Assembly: GCA_933228895.1 (NCBI GenBank)
Contig: OW121848.1
Span: forward strand, 87,935,470 to 87,999,469
Direction: 5' to 3'
Source of the DNA: Platycnemis pennipes
Lineage: Eukaryota; Arthropoda; Insecta; Odonata; Platycnemididae
Length of the DNA stretch: 64,000 nt
The translations under genes and the position numbers were made by a program. Of this stretch, positions 41,857 to 52,160 are shown one piece after another (within the stretch, counting starts at the first letter, position 1; each line of letters begins with the position of its first letter). The notes below the pieces were generated by a model that saw nothing but the letters and a program-made list of their open reading frames with translations, was not told where the DNA came from and ran no database searches.

Positions 41857-41940
41857 TGAAGTAAAACTTTGTATTTCCACACAAACGTATTACAACGGCA
41901 CGACCGGTTTCACCCGATAGGGCATCATCAGGTAATGTAC
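41857..41940 (-). mobile_element. Small insert with hammerhead core (Penelope-like or retrozyme fragment)
   Basis: This insert interrupts the LINE between TTCTCACA and ACATAAGTTAG. Its minus strand has a full hammerhead core (see 41898-41938). Such motifs are known from Penelope-like element pseudo-LTRs and from retrozymes. Confidence 0.55.
41898..41938 (-). ncRNA. Hammerhead ribozyme motif with canonical core
   Basis: Minus strand: CTGATGA, stem II GCCC-TATC-GGGT, GAAA, then CCGGTC and GTGC. CUGAUGA, GAAA and the GUC cleavage triplet are all present. Stem III is the palindrome ACCGGT, as in minimal retroelement hammerheads thought to act as dimers. Only stem I is weak. Confidence 0.6.
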
Positions 41941-43100
41941 AACATAAGTTAGTAGTGGCCATCACATTTTTTAAAAATCCATACAAAGAAGAAGAAACAC
42001 ATGGAAAATGCCAGGAGGCAGAGGAAGATTTCAAATGTACAACATTTTAGTGAAGCAGAGATATAGGAATTAAGTGAAGAGCTGCAAAACTACCCTATGT
42101 GTCAGATATCGAGTCGAGTTCACTGTCGATATTATCGATAGTGAACATAATCTAGTGATGATGGGATGCAATCTAAAATTGGAGAAAACAGTGAAGAGCG
42201 TATGGCAAGTAGAATAACATGAGGCGGCTCAACATCAGCTAGCATTCCGAAAAGCAGTGGGAAACAACACATGAGAGGATCTGCCTGAGAAATCAGTGGA
42301 AGAGCGTTGGGAAAACATTAAATGTGGACTACAAGAAGCCGCAAAATTTCTTGGAAGAGGAAAATTTGTCAAGAAGAAGCCATGGATTACTTATGGAAGA
42401 AGTCTTAGACCTGATCACCTGATTGAAGAAACAAGAAAGTACAAGAATGAGAAAACTGAAGAAGGGCAGCTTTGATACAAAAGAATAAGGAACGAAGTAA
42501 GTCGCAAAGCCAGAGAAATGTGAATGAAGAATCTATGCGAAGATGTACAAAACAACCTTGCACTTGAAAGGTTGAAACTGCCTACGGGATAGTGTGGAAC
42601 CACTTCAAGGAACGAAGCGCCAGATTCAATGCCATAAGGGACTAGAATGGAGAACTTTTGATTGAAAATGAAGACAAAGTGAAGAAATGGAAAGAATATC
42701 TGGAAGAGTGGTACAATGGAATCTATCTCAGCACAAAAGTGATCGAAGAGGAAAGCGAAGTTGAAAAGGATGATATGAGAGCATCAATATCGGATTGGAA
42801 TTTGACGCAATTGTAAGGGACCTTGGGATGAAGGGGCTGGGCTGTGATGCGGACAATGGCGATACGCTCTCATATAAGGATCATCTACAGAAGAATAGAA
42901 CGAAAAGCAGAGGATGAAGATCAATTGGGATGAAGGAAAACTAAGGGTGGTAGAGAAGAAATATTGGCTGTTGGGCTGCTCATAGAGAAGAGAATGGAGA
43001 AAAAAACCGACGTTCATTACATTTGTGGATTTGGAGAAGGCTATGGCAACGTGGATTGGAATTCAATGCTTGGAATTCTGAAAGGAATTGAGTTTCCTAC

Positions 43101-43254
43101 CAGTGGAGTACCAAGGCTACCTTGGCGCCCGGGGCGAACTAGATGGTAGCCGCCCCCGGTAGAAAACAATTATTTTTTCTTAAACTAAAAAACGATGTTT
43201 TTCAATTTTGCCCCCCCCCCCACTCCCCCCATACTGGCGCCCCCCCCCCTACTG
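43101..43254. mobile_element. hAT-type MITE, C-rich
   Basis: It starts CAGTGGAGTACCAAGG and ends ...CCTACTG. Flanks TTTCCTAC and TGTCCTGC agree at six of eight bases, consistent with an old 8-bp hAT duplication. Excising it restores the LINE frame context (GAGTTT...CTACAATGA in the better copy). The right half has poly-C runs. Confidence 0.65.
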
Positions 43255-43450
43255 TGTCCTGCAATGACCTAAGAATTATCCACAGTTTGTGTAAAAACAC
43301 AGTGGCTGTGATAAAATCTGGATCAAGCTGTGAAGAAGCAAGAATAAGCAAAGGAGTGAGAAGAGGATGTGCCCTGTCTCTTGTACTTTTTTAATGTTTA
43401 CCTCGAGAGAGTGATCAATGAAATCAAAGAGAAGTCTTCTGGAGCGAATA

Positions 43451-43781
43451 GTTAGTTAGTTTTCTACCGGTGCAGGTAGGTCTTAATGGACATTTCATTC
43501 TTCCGACCCCCTAAATTTCACACGATTTCCCTCTTCAGCCCCTCATACTTCCTGACTCCCATCATTCTACCCAAGCTACCCATTCTTCTTCTCCCACTTC
43601 CCCGTTTACCCAAAGTTCTTCCCATAATCAAGTCTTTCAAAACACCATCCCCTTTTATTACCTGGCATAGGTGACACTACCAGGAGCAATATTAGCTGCT
43701 CCCTTCAGTGCAGCTCTAGGGATCACGGGAACACGCAAGCCTCAATCCCGCCACGACAAGGCGTAGTCCATGAGGAAGGGC
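43451..43781 (-). mobile_element. Short retroposon sharing the 3' end of the LINE at 46497-47062
   Basis: An 11-bp duplication, TGGAGCGAATA and TGGAGTGAATA (10 of 11), flanks 331 bases. On the minus strand the 3' half matches the 3' end of the LINE at 46497-47062 (GGTAGCTTGGGTAGAAT, AAATTTAGGGGGT), ending in an AACTAACTAACTA tail. The 5' half (GGATTGAGGCTTGCGTG, AGCTGCACTGAAGGGAGCAG) is not found in that LINE fragment. It looks like an internally deleted LINE or LINE-tailed SINE. Confidence 0.65.
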
Positions 43782-43935
43782 TGGAGTGAATATCTACGGA
43801 GAACAAGTTAGCATGCAGAGATTCGCTGATGACATAGCTCTCATAACAGAGAGAGATCAGAATAAGATTCTAGTAACCATGGAAAGGACAATGGCCCGAT
43901 ATCAGCTGAAGATCAATAAAAAGAACATTAAAATA

Positions 43936-44045
43936 TTCCACAGAGAAAAATCATTCACCTTGACCGGGACTCGAACCCGGACCTCTGATTTCCGGCCAGG
44001 TGCTCTACCAGTTTAGCTACGAAGGCGTCCTCTTTTTCTGTGGAA
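43936..44045 (-). mobile_element. 110-bp inverted-repeat element carrying a tRNA-like module
   Basis: The termini TTCCACAGAGAAAAA and TCTTTTTCTGTGGAA are inverted repeats. They enclose a tRNA-like segment (43957-44026, minus strand). The element splits the LINE sequence between AAGAACATTAAAATA and AGAAGAGGCC. The mode of spread is unknown: inverted termini suggest a DNA transposon, the tRNA-like core a SINE. Confidence 0.6.
43957..44026 (-). tRNA. tRNA-like sequence (probable pseudo-tRNA)
   Basis: Minus strand: an A box TAGCTAAACTGG, a B box GGTTCGAGTCC and a perfect 5-bp T stem (CCGGG/CCCGG). The acceptor GCCTTCG pairs only partly with TCAAGGT. The D and anticodon stems each have one mismatch, and position 33 is C rather than U; the nominal anticodon would be GGA. 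It is unlikely to be a working tRNA. Confidence 0.4.
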
Positions 44046-44718
44046 ATTATTGCATCAAGAAGAAGAGGCCAAAACCAACGTCAAACTAGTGAAACAAAAA
44101 CTTGAAGAGGTGAAAGAGTTCTGTTACCTGTGAAGCCGAGTTACCAACGATGGACAAAGCAAGAAAGAAATAGTCAGTAGAATAGCCCAGGCAAAGAGGG
44201 CACTCTATCAAAAAAAATCTAATTACAGCTGTAAATACAAGCGTAGAAGTAAGGAAACTATTCATCAGAACGTACATACATCTGTAGTATATTGTTTCAC
44301 AGATGTGCGGCATGAACAATTACAGCAGCGGAGAAGAAAAGGGTGGAATCATTCAAAATGTGGTGCTATAGAAGAATGATGATGATAAAATGGATCTACC
44401 GAGTATAAGTACCGAACGAGGAAGTCCTAAGAAGAGTGGGTGAAAAGAGAAGTCTGCTGAAAACTCTAAAAAATAAGACGGGACAACTTAATTGGCCATA
44501 TCTTGAGACTCGATGCCCTGAGGACAATCGTCGGGGGAAAAGTGAACGGAAAGAATGGAAATGCAGGCCTCGTATGAGTTTTATGGAACAGGTTATGAGT
44601 GATGTGAAAGAGAGCAATTACGTTAATATGAAGAGGTTGGCCGATAGGAGAATCGAGTGGAAGGCTACTTCAACCCAACCCTAGGAATGTTGACCGTTGA
44701 TGATGACAGTGCCTCTAA

Positions 44719-44979
44719 AGGCCGCTTTACACGATACAATTTTTTGTATCTTGTAAAGCGGCCTAAAGCGTTTGTAAAATTTCTTGTACAAACGCTTGTA
44801 TGAGTAAATTGTACCGTGTAAAGCGGCAAATTGTGTGAACGCTTGTACGAATGTCTGAATAACTGTATGGAAAATAGAACCCGTTCTAATTCCATTCTGA
44901 CAGACATACAATTTCGTTCAGTTTATACAAGCGTTTGTAAAAGAAATTGTACAAAAAATTGTATCGTGTAGAGCGGCCT
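44719..44979. mobile_element. PIF/Harbinger-type MITE
   Basis: TAA at 44716-44718 and 44980-44982 (read TAA) flanks 261 bases with termini of about 30 bp, AGGCCGCTTTACACGATACA on the left and AGGCCGCTCTACACGATACA inward from the right. A TAA trinucleotide duplication is typical of PIF/Harbinger. The left end is itself a hairpin (44719-44764), with a second inverted copy of the terminus. It abuts the LINE 3' end. Confidence 0.75.
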
Positions 44980-44982
44980 TAA

Positions 44983-46220
44983 GAGAAATGAAACAGAATG
45001 GACATCTCCCCGTCACCAGTCGAAAGTAACTACCGGCAGTAATGAAAAAATTAATAATCAGTCATGATATTTTGTGAGATGGTAAAAAAGGAAAATTAGG
45101 CATTGAAAAGAAGAGACAAATGATGATCAAAGTTGAATTTGAAAAGTTGATCAAAGTTAAATTATTGCAGTTATACTAATATTCACGGGCTTTTAAGACC
45201 GAGCGCGGCATAGCTCGGAGTTGCGGAAACAAATGAAAAGCTTTAAGGGTTAAAAGTGCACGGCTCAACTTAAACTCGTTTGTTTAAAAAGTTGTTCAAA
45301 ATACTATTTCGAGAGCAATAAAAAGTTGATAGCTACGTTTGATGAGTAGCTGTAGTGTAGCTGCTATATTTTTCAGTTTTTAGCTGATAGAGTAGCTGCT
45401 ACTTTATTTTTCTGGAAGTAGCTAGCTACTAATTCTTTTGTTGCTGACACCTCCCTCGCAGCGTTTGAATCTGGTAGCACTGGAGTACGGACCGTTGCGA
45501 ATAATTTGGATTTTCCTCAAAAGTTCATTCAAGCTGTAATTAGATACCTATTTCACGATAGTGGTTACTCTTTGTGACACCAAGTACAAAGCACTTTGTG
45601 ACACTGAGGATTGGAATTACTCTACTTGCGCATGTGAGTTGAATCTAATTTCTTTCTGCATACCTAATTTTTCTTTGCCAAATACTTTTCCAAATAATAT
45701 TTTATTTCGTAAAAAAGTCAAATATGATATGATAATTCAGTGCGTATGTATTGAAATGGATTTAAAGCTCCCTTGGAGAGTGATATTTGGTGTTTTTTGT
45801 GAAAATTGTGACGAAATAGTATGCATATATGCATACTATAATTAGCCATAGTATGATATATCATGCCCACTTCATCATTTCTCTGTTGGAAATGGGGCAC
45901 ATCTTCTTCTCTGAGAACACCAGGTCACAGGGACCGTAAAAATACCTTCGGTGTATAGTTACCGACCGGTTTTACAGTTACATATAAAGTTACCCGCCCA
46001 GTACAGTCAGTTACGTTAGTGCTCAGTGCCAAGAAAGGAGGCGAGGTTGGGTGGTTAGGGGGTTATATTAAAATGAAATGACCATTATTTAGTTAAATAT
46101 GTGGATGTTATGGTATTTAATGGCCTTTTGACCTATGTTATGTTCTCAGGGACATTGTATGAAAATGTTACGGTGAAATTCCTTTAAAGGACAAAAAGAG
46201 TAGTATAAAATAATTTTATG
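44983..46220. other. Intergenic, unassigned
   Basis: There are several TAGCTGCTAC-type short repeats at 45330-45435. A + strand frame at 45561-45845 holds a repeated CDTK/CDTE motif, but it has no recognisable domain. No gene is supported. Confidence 0.4.
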
Positions 46221-46496
46221 AGTATAAGCAGAGACAGGAGCTTTATGACTTTTATTTTTCCATTTCATGACCTTTATTCTATGTCTTTCATGACGTCTAT
46301 TTTTCGAAATTAGGTCATTTTTTGACTTTTAGCTGAAATTTCAGCTAAAAGTCTTATACTTATTACTTATATAGTATACTTATACTTATTATAGTATTTT
46401 TACTCAAGTATGAAGTTTATTTTACTATAAAATTAGAACTGATATTATGATCTATATAGGGTAAGTGGCTCGAAACAAAGTATCCAATACTTAATT

Positions 46497-47062
46497 ATTT
46501 ATTATTATTAGTTTTCTTGCAGTGAAGGTAGTTCTAAATGGATGTTTCATTCTTCCAACCCCCTAAATTTCGCTCAATTTCCTTTTCAGCCCCTCATACT
46601 TTCTGACTCCCAACATTCTACCCAAGCTACCTTTTCTTCTCCTCCCTCTTCCCCTCTTACCCAACGTTCTTCCCTCAATCACATCTTTCAAAATATCATC
46701 CCCTTTTATTACCTCTTCCATCACAAAAGCCCTAAGTCTATTTTCATCTTCTTTCCGCAAAGACCATATTTCCTTCCCATATAATGCAACACTCCATGTG
46801 AAACTTTTCACTAGTCTTTTCCTTACTTCCTTACTCAACGCCCCTATCATTATTTCATGCCTACGAGTAAAAGCTTCTTTTGCTAATGCGATTCTTCTTC
46901 TCACTACAATGCTGCTATAACCTTTTTCCTCTAACACACTACCTAGATAGCTAAATTGCTCCACCCACTCTAGCTTTTGACCTCTTACCTTTATAGTCAT
47001 ACAGGCCTTTTTCCTTGAAAGGACAGCAGTGAGTTTTGCTTTGATCTTTTCTCCCACTCTCC
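46497..47062 (-). pseudogene. LINE RT C-terminal fragment (second family)
   Basis: The minus-strand frame 47057-46563 encodes the C-terminal third of a non-LTR polyprotein: QFSYLGSVLEEKGYSS, IALAKEAFTRRHE, SFTWSVALYGKEIW and an Arg/Lys/Gly-rich GKRGRGRRRKGSLG end. The order F-YLGS, WSV-LYG-E-W is normal for this region. It is 5' truncated before the RT core and ends in an AT-rich tail at 46497. The family differs from the LINE at 52330 at the 3' end. Confidence 0.7.
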
Positions 47063-47129
47063 CAATTGCACACTATTTCCAGGATTCAACTGATAAAAGT
47101 GGCTCATATAACAATGAATGGATTTTAAG

Positions 47130-47865
47130 CTATAATTTTACATCCCTGTAGGTGGGTTGTGGATGTGGATGGACCACCTTGGTCCTAAGCTTTTTGGCAC
47201 AGAGAATGGTCTCAGATTGCCAGTATTTCTCAATGAATTTTCTGAGGTGTGATTTCTTATCTAGTTTTTGAAGAGGGATCCCTTCTTTAAGTATGACTGC
47301 TACAAGTTCATTCATGAAACTGGAAGGCTTATATTCTACCTCGGGTACCTCACACTCACTCAGCCCTCCTTGCACACGTTTGCTTCAATGCTAAGAGACT
47401 TCTTGTGTTGACCCAACTGGGACTTCCTATTTAAGTTTTTACTTCCTACCGAGGTCCTACGTAACTTTCCTATGTACAATCAAAAATAAAATGAAATTTA
47501 GATTTGTATGAATTTGAAAATATTTTTGAAGCACTTAATATAGTGAAATTCAGTTTTTAACATATCAATACATCAAATCATGTGCTAGAGATGTGCTTGT
47601 CCTTAAAACTCAATCTAAACTAGTCAAGAAGTACACATGTTATGGTTTTGTTACCCTGTTTTAAGCATGCAGATAAATTCAGAGAAACATAGAATGTGGA
47701 AAATGAATACATACACAGTATGCACTCCAGACTAAGGGTGACAAAGTATGGAACTCACCTGTTTTCCACAAATGTTTCACCTTTTAGAGAAAAGTCCTTT
47801 TCATCTGAAACCCAATTTTGCTTAAGCACTGCTTTGTTTGAAGGAGTTTTCGGCATAGTGACATG
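47130..47865 (-). pseudogene. CGBP1/hAT-like N-terminal fragment, possibly two exons
   Basis: A minus-strand frame at 47375-47130 contains FMNELVAVILKEGIPLQKLD and LRKFIEKYWQ. This resembles the F-DLCRAF-AANIPLWKL and FLEKYTK pattern of CGBP1-type, hAT-derived proteins. Upstream, 47859-47760 encodes MPKTPSNKAVLKQNWVSD and ends at GTGAGT, so it could be a first exon. A linking frame (47470-47376) has stops. The function is unknown and it is probably dead. Confidence 0.4.
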
Positions 47866-48347
47866 AGTTGAAGCAAACAAGAAACGAAACATTCTACTCC
47901 CTTACCACAAATTTATACCATCCCTTAGGCTCTGGAACAGCTAATCAGCTGATCCTAGCTCCTAGGAGGTAGCTGATTTTGAAGCTAATGCGGGATAAGG
48001 GATTTTCATCTGAGCTCCCATTAGTTGTATGCATTATTAATGCATTTGTCTGATCCGAAAATGTTTAGGAAAGAATATGAGTCCAGGACATTCATCGAGC
48101 TGGGATTATTATTACATTGCACTACAGGACTTTCCCTTACACTAATTAGGAGGCCACAGCTGTGATAACTCAGACGATGACCCCTACCCACAAGGGGCCC
48201 TTTGTCTTATTCACCTGTTTTTGGTCAATTTTTATGACATTTATTCTGTTAAGTCACATTTCATGACATTTTAGCAAAAAACTGCTGTTTCATGAGAAAA
48301 ACCTATGAATATGACTTTACTGACTTTTTCCCCTCTCTGGTTATTAG

Positions 48348-50289
48348 GTACCTACCTAGTCATGCTTTAGAATTACTAAGTTATTTAGAATAAGATCAAC
48401 ATGTGATAGTCTTTCTTATAGTCCTTAGAAGAACACTCTTCTAAATTTTTGGACAGAATTTCTGTCAACAGTTAACTTATCTTACTGTCATGCAAGTGGT
48501 ATGCACCCTTATACTCCAGTGAATTAACAGTGCAACTTGAGTCATTCATAGCCATCAAATGAGCATTTATTCCTTTATTCTTCTGCATTTTGCCAAAATT
48601 TGACTTTATCTACCTACTTTAGTTTTTATTTCTTGCCATGAATATTGCTAAAGAGGCATAAGGAGAACTTAGAGGAAAGGGTTCATGTTATTATTTAAAT
48701 TTCTTGTTACATACGCCTATTGCTCAGTAAGGTGTGAGCTCATTCTAAACCTACCCTCACCTATCAAACCTACCTTTGGGTAGAATACTGGGTGAAGCTT
48801 TGGTAAGCCTGTCTACAAAGGCTTGTCTAAAAGCCTACAAAAGCCTCTCTACAAAAGTATGAAACTCACTGGTTTCCAAATTACAGAATATGTGGGAAGG
48901 AAGTCTTCCCCTTTCTCTTGCCCAGTCATACTTAAGGCTGGCCTTGATAGGGGAATGTTGGCATTCTATTGCATGTCTGGATGTCTTCCTCCTGGAACTT
49001 GAATTAACTCTCAGTCACTGGAATTGGAAAGTGGGGGGTTGTATAAAATAGGATAATTGATGAAAATATGTGTAAGTGATGTTGTGACCTTTTTTTAAAT
49101 TCATTATTTATATTCCAAAAGTTTCAGACTTCTTTATTTCAGACCATTATTTATCGCCCATCCTATCCCTCCAGCCTCTGTCACAAGAATCCTTCCTTCT
49201 CTCTCTTTTAACAACAACCTCTTAACTACCTTTTCCAAAAAACATACAGTTAACATTTATCAAAACAGAATTTCTTTTAAAACATCAAGAAAACCAAAAT
49301 TTATACCTAAAAGGCATGAAACAACCATCAACACAAAGAGATCAACCAAGAATAACAAAACCTTAACAAATGCAATCACCCTTTTTATTTAGGGTATGGC
49401 ACGACATTACATAAGGTATGGTTAGCAGAGGATAGGTGAACATGGAAGGATGGGTCCAAGGTCAATGCCCATTTAATAAATAAAGTAAAAAAATAATATT
49501 CTGTAAGGGAGTAGGCCATTTTTATAAATTTATCACTCAAATAATTACAATGAAAGAGGCACACAAAATGTCAGCTCAGAAGGAATTTAAGTAATATTTA
49601 TGAAAAATAGAAATTTTTCAAATTTTTTCATTGCTTTGTTAGGTAGGAATTAAGCAATTCTATCTTTTTAGAAACATGCAGTCCAATATATCCGGATCTA
49701 GTCTGCTTCTTTTCTAGTCACAAATTAAACCTGAGTTGCTGAAGAGTCGCTAAGAAAAAACTGTTGATGGCGGACATGGTAAACATGATAAAATAAGTAA
49801 GGCATTCGAATTGATAAATTCAAGTAATGGACAAACTTATATCAATGGTTTAATTTATCTTATACCTAATATTACTCTTAGTTTATTAAGTGTGTCATCA
49901 GAATTATTCCTAGCAAAATTGTGTGAAACTGTCTTACTATCTTATTGTATAGTCAAATAGAACTTTGGCCATCACAATTAAGGTTTTTGTGGCACAGGTG
50001 CATAGTATAAGTTCGGATGCAACTAATTAATACTTTCCACCCTGTGGGTCATATATGCTCCTTAAATCTTGCCTACTGGGCCCTCTGGCATAGTGAGAAT
50101 GTCCAAATGTGACATTGCGGTAACAAAAGAAAAAACTCAATATGAAGGACAATTCTTCACATTTTCATCTTGAAGTTTACCTTAATGGCTTTCTCTTTGT
50201 ACGCATTGAAAAATACTGGAGATAGTGAGCAGCTTTGTCTCTCTAATTTCTTATTTCCTCCCTGTTGGGTCAAGATATTACTACAGCCA
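48348..50289. other. Intergenic; one SINE fragment, otherwise nothing recognised
   Basis: Bases about 48727-48805 (GTGTGAGCTCATTC, CTACCCTCACCTATCAAACC, CTTTGGGTAGAAT) match the SINE 3' part. The rest is AT-rich, without terminal repeats or coding signal. Confidence 0.5.
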
Positions 50290-50299
50290 CCATTTTTTT

Positions 50300-50430
50300 A
50301 ATGTAAACTGTGGATAACGTAAATAAGTTCACTTTGTAAAATTCCACAGATTTATTAAAACCCACCCAGGTTTTGACTTACACAGTCATTATCAAGGTGA
50401 CAATTGTACATCACGAGCCCTTTATATACA
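50300..50430 (-). repeat. Penelope-like or retrozyme-like fragment with decayed hammerhead
   Basis: The minus strand reads CTTGATAATGACTGTGTAAG, then TCAAAACCTGGGTGGG. It has a 5-bp stem II (TGACT/AGTCA), and ACCTGGGT in the stem III position matches the motif at 32247. Core bases are altered (CUUGAUAA, AAAA), so it is not catalytic. AAACTGTGGATA occurs at 50305 and again at 50717, which may mark the borders of a larger insert. Confidence 0.4.
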
Positions 50431-51079
50431 GAATTGTGTGAGGGGGGGTCGGAAGGTGGCAGGGGATAGGGAGGGAGTCAACGTGCGGGAAGTGTATGCT
50501 TGGTCTAAGGTGGGAGTGGGGAAGTGGGGGCATTTGAGCGAGCATTTTTAGGAATTGTATTACGGGAGGAGGAGTGGGGGAAAGGTAAGGTTAGGAGAGG
50601 AGATTGGAAGGAGAGCATATCATTCAGCACACATACATTATATTTTTTGGAATATGTACAAAAAAATTTCAAGGTTTTCCATATAGTCCTAGTCAAGCCT
50701 AGCAATTTAGTTATATAAACTGTGGATACTTTACTGGTTATTATAAGACACTCCAGTTCCTTTTTGAATTCCAAGCTTTGATTTTTAATCCAGGTTATCA
50801 AGAACCTTTTCCAAATTCATATTAGTAGTAACAATTAGTTGGTATTCTCCTTTCTCGATGATTCCTTCGATTCTTAATTTTGAGGTAGGTATTGTGTGGA
50901 TATTGTTTTCATTTATTTACTTTTACTTTCTTAAATCATATCTTTGTGCTCCTAATTGTAAAAATGCATGCTATAACAATCATAATTTATGAGTAAATAT
51001 TTTGACAAGGGGTAGGTGGGACAGATTTTCTCAATATCACCCCAATGAAAATGTTTTATTATTATTATTAATCTCTATG

Positions 51080-52160
51080 TGCAGCCTAAGGGCCATTGCA
51101 TCTCTTGTGCCCATGCCTTTCCTGCTCCAACTTGCTCCTATTTGAGGAACTCTTTTAATTTTCATCGCTTATATTCTTCTGTAGATGATCCCCAGTCACT
51201 ATATTTGAAGTCTTATTCCAAAAATTTTTTAGCTTTCAGCTTTCTTCTTTTTGGGTAAGGGTTTTATGAAATTTTTCTTGAAGTTCATGGGTATCTATTC
51301 TACTAAGTACTACATATCACTGATGATTTTATACAGTTGGGTTAATGTCTTCTCTCCTGTATTTTTGATTAGCTCAGCAGGAACATTGCCAACATTAGAG
51401 GCCTTTTTAAGCCACAGATCCTTTACTGCTGCGTTGAATTCCGATCATAGTTCCGAGTTTTCCAAATCATCCATTGACTTCTTATCTTCATTTTCCTCTT
51501 TGATTAATTATCTTTGCTTTGAGATTACTTCCACTGTACAACTGCTCCAAGCATTCCATCCATCTCTTCACTTTATCTTCATGTTCAGTCAAAAGTTTTC
51601 CACTTTTGTCCCTAATGGCATTGTATCTTGTACTCCATTCCTTGAAGTGGTTCTTTACATTCCTGTATGCAACTTTTATCTTTCTATGCATTAGGTTGTT
51701 TTGTGCATCTTACCATAGATTCTTTAACCAAATTTCTCTAGCGTTTCTCCCTTTATGACATACATATTTAATTTCTTATTCTTTTGTAGAAATTTTGTCC
51801 TTCAGTTTTTGTATTTTCTTCTTTCTTCAATTAGAAATTAGTTCTAAACCTACTTCTGTGATCCTTGGCTTCTTTTTGACAACTTTTCTTTTCCCAAGAA
51901 CTTCTTTTACAGCTTTCTCAGGTCCATTTTTAATCTTTTCTCATCTCTCTTACTTGGTTTATATATCATATACATAAAAGGAAGTCATATACTCTACCAG
52001 CTGGTTTTTCACTGCCTTCTTAAAGGCCTGCTGAGGTTTATTCTCCTTTGATTTTTCTTCAGATATAAAGTCATGGTCAGATATTTCACTTCTTTTTCAC
52101 TCAAACTCTTTCCCAGAATTTGTTTTACATATCCTAGTCTCTTCAATGCTGGACCACTAA
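51080..52160 (-). pseudogene. Divergent RTE-like LINE copy, antisense
   Basis: Minus-strand frames encode VAYRNVKNHFKEWSTRYNA, IRDKSGKLLTEHEDKVKRWM, AELIKNTGEKTLTQLYK and FKKNFIKPLPKKKK. These are collinear with the linker and early RT of the LINE at 52330-55735 but clearly older. Stops and frameshifts are common. It lies head to tail with, and opposite to, the younger copy. Confidence 0.7.

Larger units (their letters stand above)
41815..44705 (+). pseudogene. RTE-like LINE copy riddled with insertions
   Basis: It is collinear with 53385-55730 of the better copy: late endonuclease (AGGAAGATTTCAAAT), linker (AAGCCATGGATTACTTATGG), RT and the 3' end with GTTGATGATGACAG. Four later insertions break it, at about 41857-41940, 43101-43254, 43451-43781 and 43936-44045. 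Much of the RT is lost between about 42900 and 43090. A FADD motif remains near 43815 (RFADDIALI). Many stops and frameshifts make it non-functional. Confidence 0.8.
46229..48339 (-). mobile_element. hAT-like element with CAGAG ends
   Basis: CAGAGACAGGAG and, inward from the right, CAGAGAGGGGAA bound 2111 bases. TTTATGAC-type repeats lie inside both ends. Flanks AGTATAAG and GTTATTAG agree at five of eight bases. The interior has minus-strand fragments like hAT-derived CGBP1-type proteins, and a LINE fragment is nested at 46497-47062. Old and non-functional. Confidence 0.5.

Noticed and set aside
43210..43256. C-rich tract as a G-quadruplex or regulatory element
   Set aside because: The poly-C runs belong to the body of the hAT-type MITE at 43101-43254 and need no separate explanation.
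45561..45845. 94-codon frame with repeated CDT motifs as a zinc-finger gene
   Set aside because: Cysteine spacing fits no known finger and no exon partners were found.
50524..50718. 64-codon + strand frame in a purine-rich stretch
   Set aside because: Low-complexity GGA/GAG composition without homology; the opposite strand gives an equally long meaningless frame.
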